From an uncultured Nitrosomonadales bacterium (GTDB lineage: Bacteria > Pseudomonadota > Gammaproteobacteria > Burkholderiales > Gallionellaceae): DNA of 64,000 bases. Positions 62,127 to 64,000 of this stretch are shown in pieces (within the stretch, counting starts at the first letter, position 1; the number at the start of each line of letters is the position of its first letter). Position numbers and translations under genes: made by a program. The DNA lies in the NCBI GenBank assembly GCA_903885165.1, contig CAISHO010000010.1, forward strand, positions 1 to 64,000. The letters run 5' to 3'. The notes under the pieces are model-generated. The model ran no database searches. It was not told the origin of the DNA and saw only the letters and a list, made by a program, of their open reading frames with translations.

Positions 62127-62151
62127 GTGCGGTCAGGGGAAAAGGCCGGGG

Positions 62152-62358
62152 TTAAGCCTGGCCGCGATTGAGAATTTCGATGCCGACTTTGCCTTTGCTG
62201 ATTTCGCGTAAGGCAACAACCGTCGGTTTGTCGCGGCTATCAGAGACCAAATGCGATGCGCCGTTGGCAATCTGGCGAGCGCGGTAAGCGGCAGCCAAGG
62301 TCAGGTCGAAGCGATTCGGGATATGAACTAAACATTCTTCTACGGTAATGCGTGCCAT
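62152..62358 (-). CDS. rpoZ: RNA polymerase omega subunit
   Basis: [33 protein letters not shown]. Confidence 0.97.
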   Translation of the reverse strand: MARITVEECLVHIPNRFDLTLAAAYRARQIANGASHLVSDSRDKPTVVALREISKGKVGIEILNRGQA

Positions 62359-62361
62359 GAT

Positions 62362-62979
62362 TTACTCCGGGTTTTGTAATTGGTTAATTAGCTGTTGATG
62401 CCGAGCTAGTTGTTTGTTGCTGCGATGTCTGGCGGCGGTCACGACTGCGTTGAGTTGCTGTAGTGCCTCATTCAAATCATCGTTGATAATAACATAATCG
62501 AATTCGGCGACGTGCGCGACATCGTCACGAACCGCCGCCATACGGCGCGCGATGATTTCGCTGCTATCTTTACCGCGCCCTGTTAGCCGTTGTTCAAGTG
62601 CCTCAAGCGAGGGCGGTAGAATGAAGATGCTGATGCATTCGGGGAAGACTCTTCGAACCTGGGCTGCGCCCTGCCAGTCGATTTCCAGCAAAATGTCACG
62701 GTCTTTGGCATTTTCCTGACTGATCCATGTTTGCGAGGTGCCGTAATAATTGCCGTAAACTTCTGCGCTTTCCAAAAATTCTCCGGCAGTCGCCATGGCT
62801 TCAAACCGTTCGCGGCTGATAAAATGATAGGCTACGCCATCTATTTCTCCCTCGCGCGGAGATCTGGTGGTGTAGGAGACCGACAGGTCGATCTGCGGGT
62901 TGACCTTCAGTAAGGCATGCACCAGGCTGGTTTTGCCGGCCCCTGACGGTGCGCTGACGATGAATAAGCTTCCTGACAT
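62362..62979 (-). CDS. gmk: Guanylate kinase
   Basis: LFIVSAPSGAGKTSLVHALL; VSYTTRSPREGEIDGVAYHFIS. Confidence 0.97.
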   Translation of the reverse strand: MSGSLFIVSAPSGAGKTSLVHALLKVNPQIDLSVSYTTRSPREGEIDGVAYHFISRERFEAMATAGEFLESAEVYGNYYGTSQTWISQENAKDRDILLEIDWQGAAQVRRVFPECISIFILPPSLEALEQRLTGRGKDSSEIIARRMAAVRDDVAHVAEFDYVIINDDLNEALQQLNAVVTAARHRSNKQLARHQQLINQLQNPE

Positions 62980-63038
62980 AAAAACTCCCAACGATATTGG
63001 TACGGGATGATATCCCGTAATATTTTGATTAATAATGG

Positions 63039-63902
63039 TTATTCAAGGTTTTGGATTTGTTCGCGCATTTGCTCGATGAGGATTTTCATTTCCATCGCGG
63101 TGCGCGACACTTCTGCATCCACCGACTTTGAACCCAAGGTGTTGGCTTCACGGTTTAATTCCTGCATCAGAAAATCGAGTCGTTTACCGACAGCGCCGCC
63201 CTGTTTGAGGATACGGTGCATTTCGGTGAGGTGGCTGGACAGACGTGATAATTCTTCATCTACATCGATCTTGCTGGCAAACAGGGTGATTTCCTGACGA
63301 ATGCGTTCGTCCTCCGCGTTTTGCATCGCGTCCCTCAGGCGATTGATCAAGCGCGTCTCGTAGGCGGCGATCGCGGCCGGAACGTGTGGCATCACATCAA
63401 GACGCAGCGCTTCTATTTTTTCCAGGCGAACCATTAAAAATTCGCGGAGTTTCTCCCCTTCACGGGCGCGGGAGGCGGAAAATTCCTTTAAGGCGGTTTG
63501 CATCAGACCGGTCAGTGTCGCGCGCATCTCATCGGCGGACGCAGTGGGCGTTTCCAGCATGCCGTTCCAGCGCAGTACATCGACGACACTCAAACAGGCG
63601 GCGTCGGGCATGGCGGCTTGCACCTCGGTATTCCAGGCGGCGAGTTGTTTGAGCAGGTTGAGGTTGAGTGTCGTCCCGCCCAATAAGTCACGCGCAGCAT
63701 AATTGATCCGGCATTCGACTTTGCCGCGTTGCAGTTGCGCGCTGATCAACTCGCGCAAGCCTCCTTCGAAGCAGCGCAACTCTTCGGGCATGCGCAACTG
63801 GATGTCTAAATAACGGTGATTGACCGCGCGTAGTTCCAATGACAGGGATCCTGCGGCAAAATCTGCGCTGGTATTGGCGTAGCCGGTCATGCTTAAAATC
63901 AT
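63039..63902 (-). CDS. yicC: YicC family endoribonuclease-like protein
   Basis: MILSMTGYANTSADF...LELRAVNHRYLDIQLRMPEELR; GKRLDFLMQELNREANTLGSKS. Confidence 0.96.
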   Translation of the reverse strand: MILSMTGYANTSADFAAGSLSLELRAVNHRYLDIQLRMPEELRCFEGGLRELISAQLQRGKVECRINYAARDLLGGTTLNLNLLKQLAAWNTEVQAAMPDAACLSVVDVLRWNGMLETPTASADEMRATLTGLMQTALKEFSASRAREGEKLREFLMVRLEKIEALRLDVMPHVPAAIAAYETRLINRLRDAMQNAEDERIRQEITLFASKIDVDEELSRLSSHLTEMHRILKQGGAVGKRLDFLMQELNREANTLGSKSVDAEVSRTAMEMKILIEQMREQIQNLE

Positions 63903-63978
63903 GGTGTAGAGGTCCGATGCGAGAAATCGTTAATAAATAGCTGTCCGTCAGGGGCGCATTATATTACGATTGCAGACT

Positions 63979-64000
63979 ATGAATTTCTCTATCCATCAAG
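63979..64000 (+). other. Possible start of the next plus-strand CDS (MNFSIHQ...), truncated
   Basis: ATG near window end, divergent from yicC; too short to identify. Confidence 0.25.

Overview
The window is a betaproteobacterial chromosome segment, mostly housekeeping. Gene content and order suggest Gallionellaceae or a relative; this is an inference, not a test. Recognisable blocks are ccoI(partial)-ccoS; fnr/hemN; mutY; a KefB-type antiporter; pstSCAB; corA; an EAL-CBS-GGDEF protein; rpmB-rpmG; a Rieske oxygenase; xseB-ispA-dxs; folE2; a glutamine amidotransferase/LRR-kinase pair; rsmB; ccdAB; purM-purN; a FIST protein with a giant hybrid kinase; ppsR; sucCD; a TerC/Usp/PP2C/FHA/MBL/GAF-GspE signalling cluster; ampD; pilSR; ispB; an MFS transporter; spoT-rpoZ-gmk; and yicC. 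I saw no rRNA, tRNA or CRISPR. The most unusual signals lie between genes: (1) two extra copies of the pstB 3' end (YITGRFG-stop) downstream of the real pstB stop, differing only at synonymous sites, plus an inverted copy forming an 18-bp perfect hairpin over the real stop; (2) a 5x heptanucleotide repeat (CCTCACT) inside the apparent translated leader of the amidotransferase/LRR-kinase operon, a candidate phase-variable switch; (3) gene relics, namely an AsmA C-terminus fused by TAATG to mutY and a glycogen-phosphorylase-like fragment; (4) an 88-bp palindromic element with dRS3-like ATTCCC-N8-GGGAAT cores; (5) a perfect FNR box upstream of hemN. No searches or computations were run. Family names come from motif recognition in the supplied translations.
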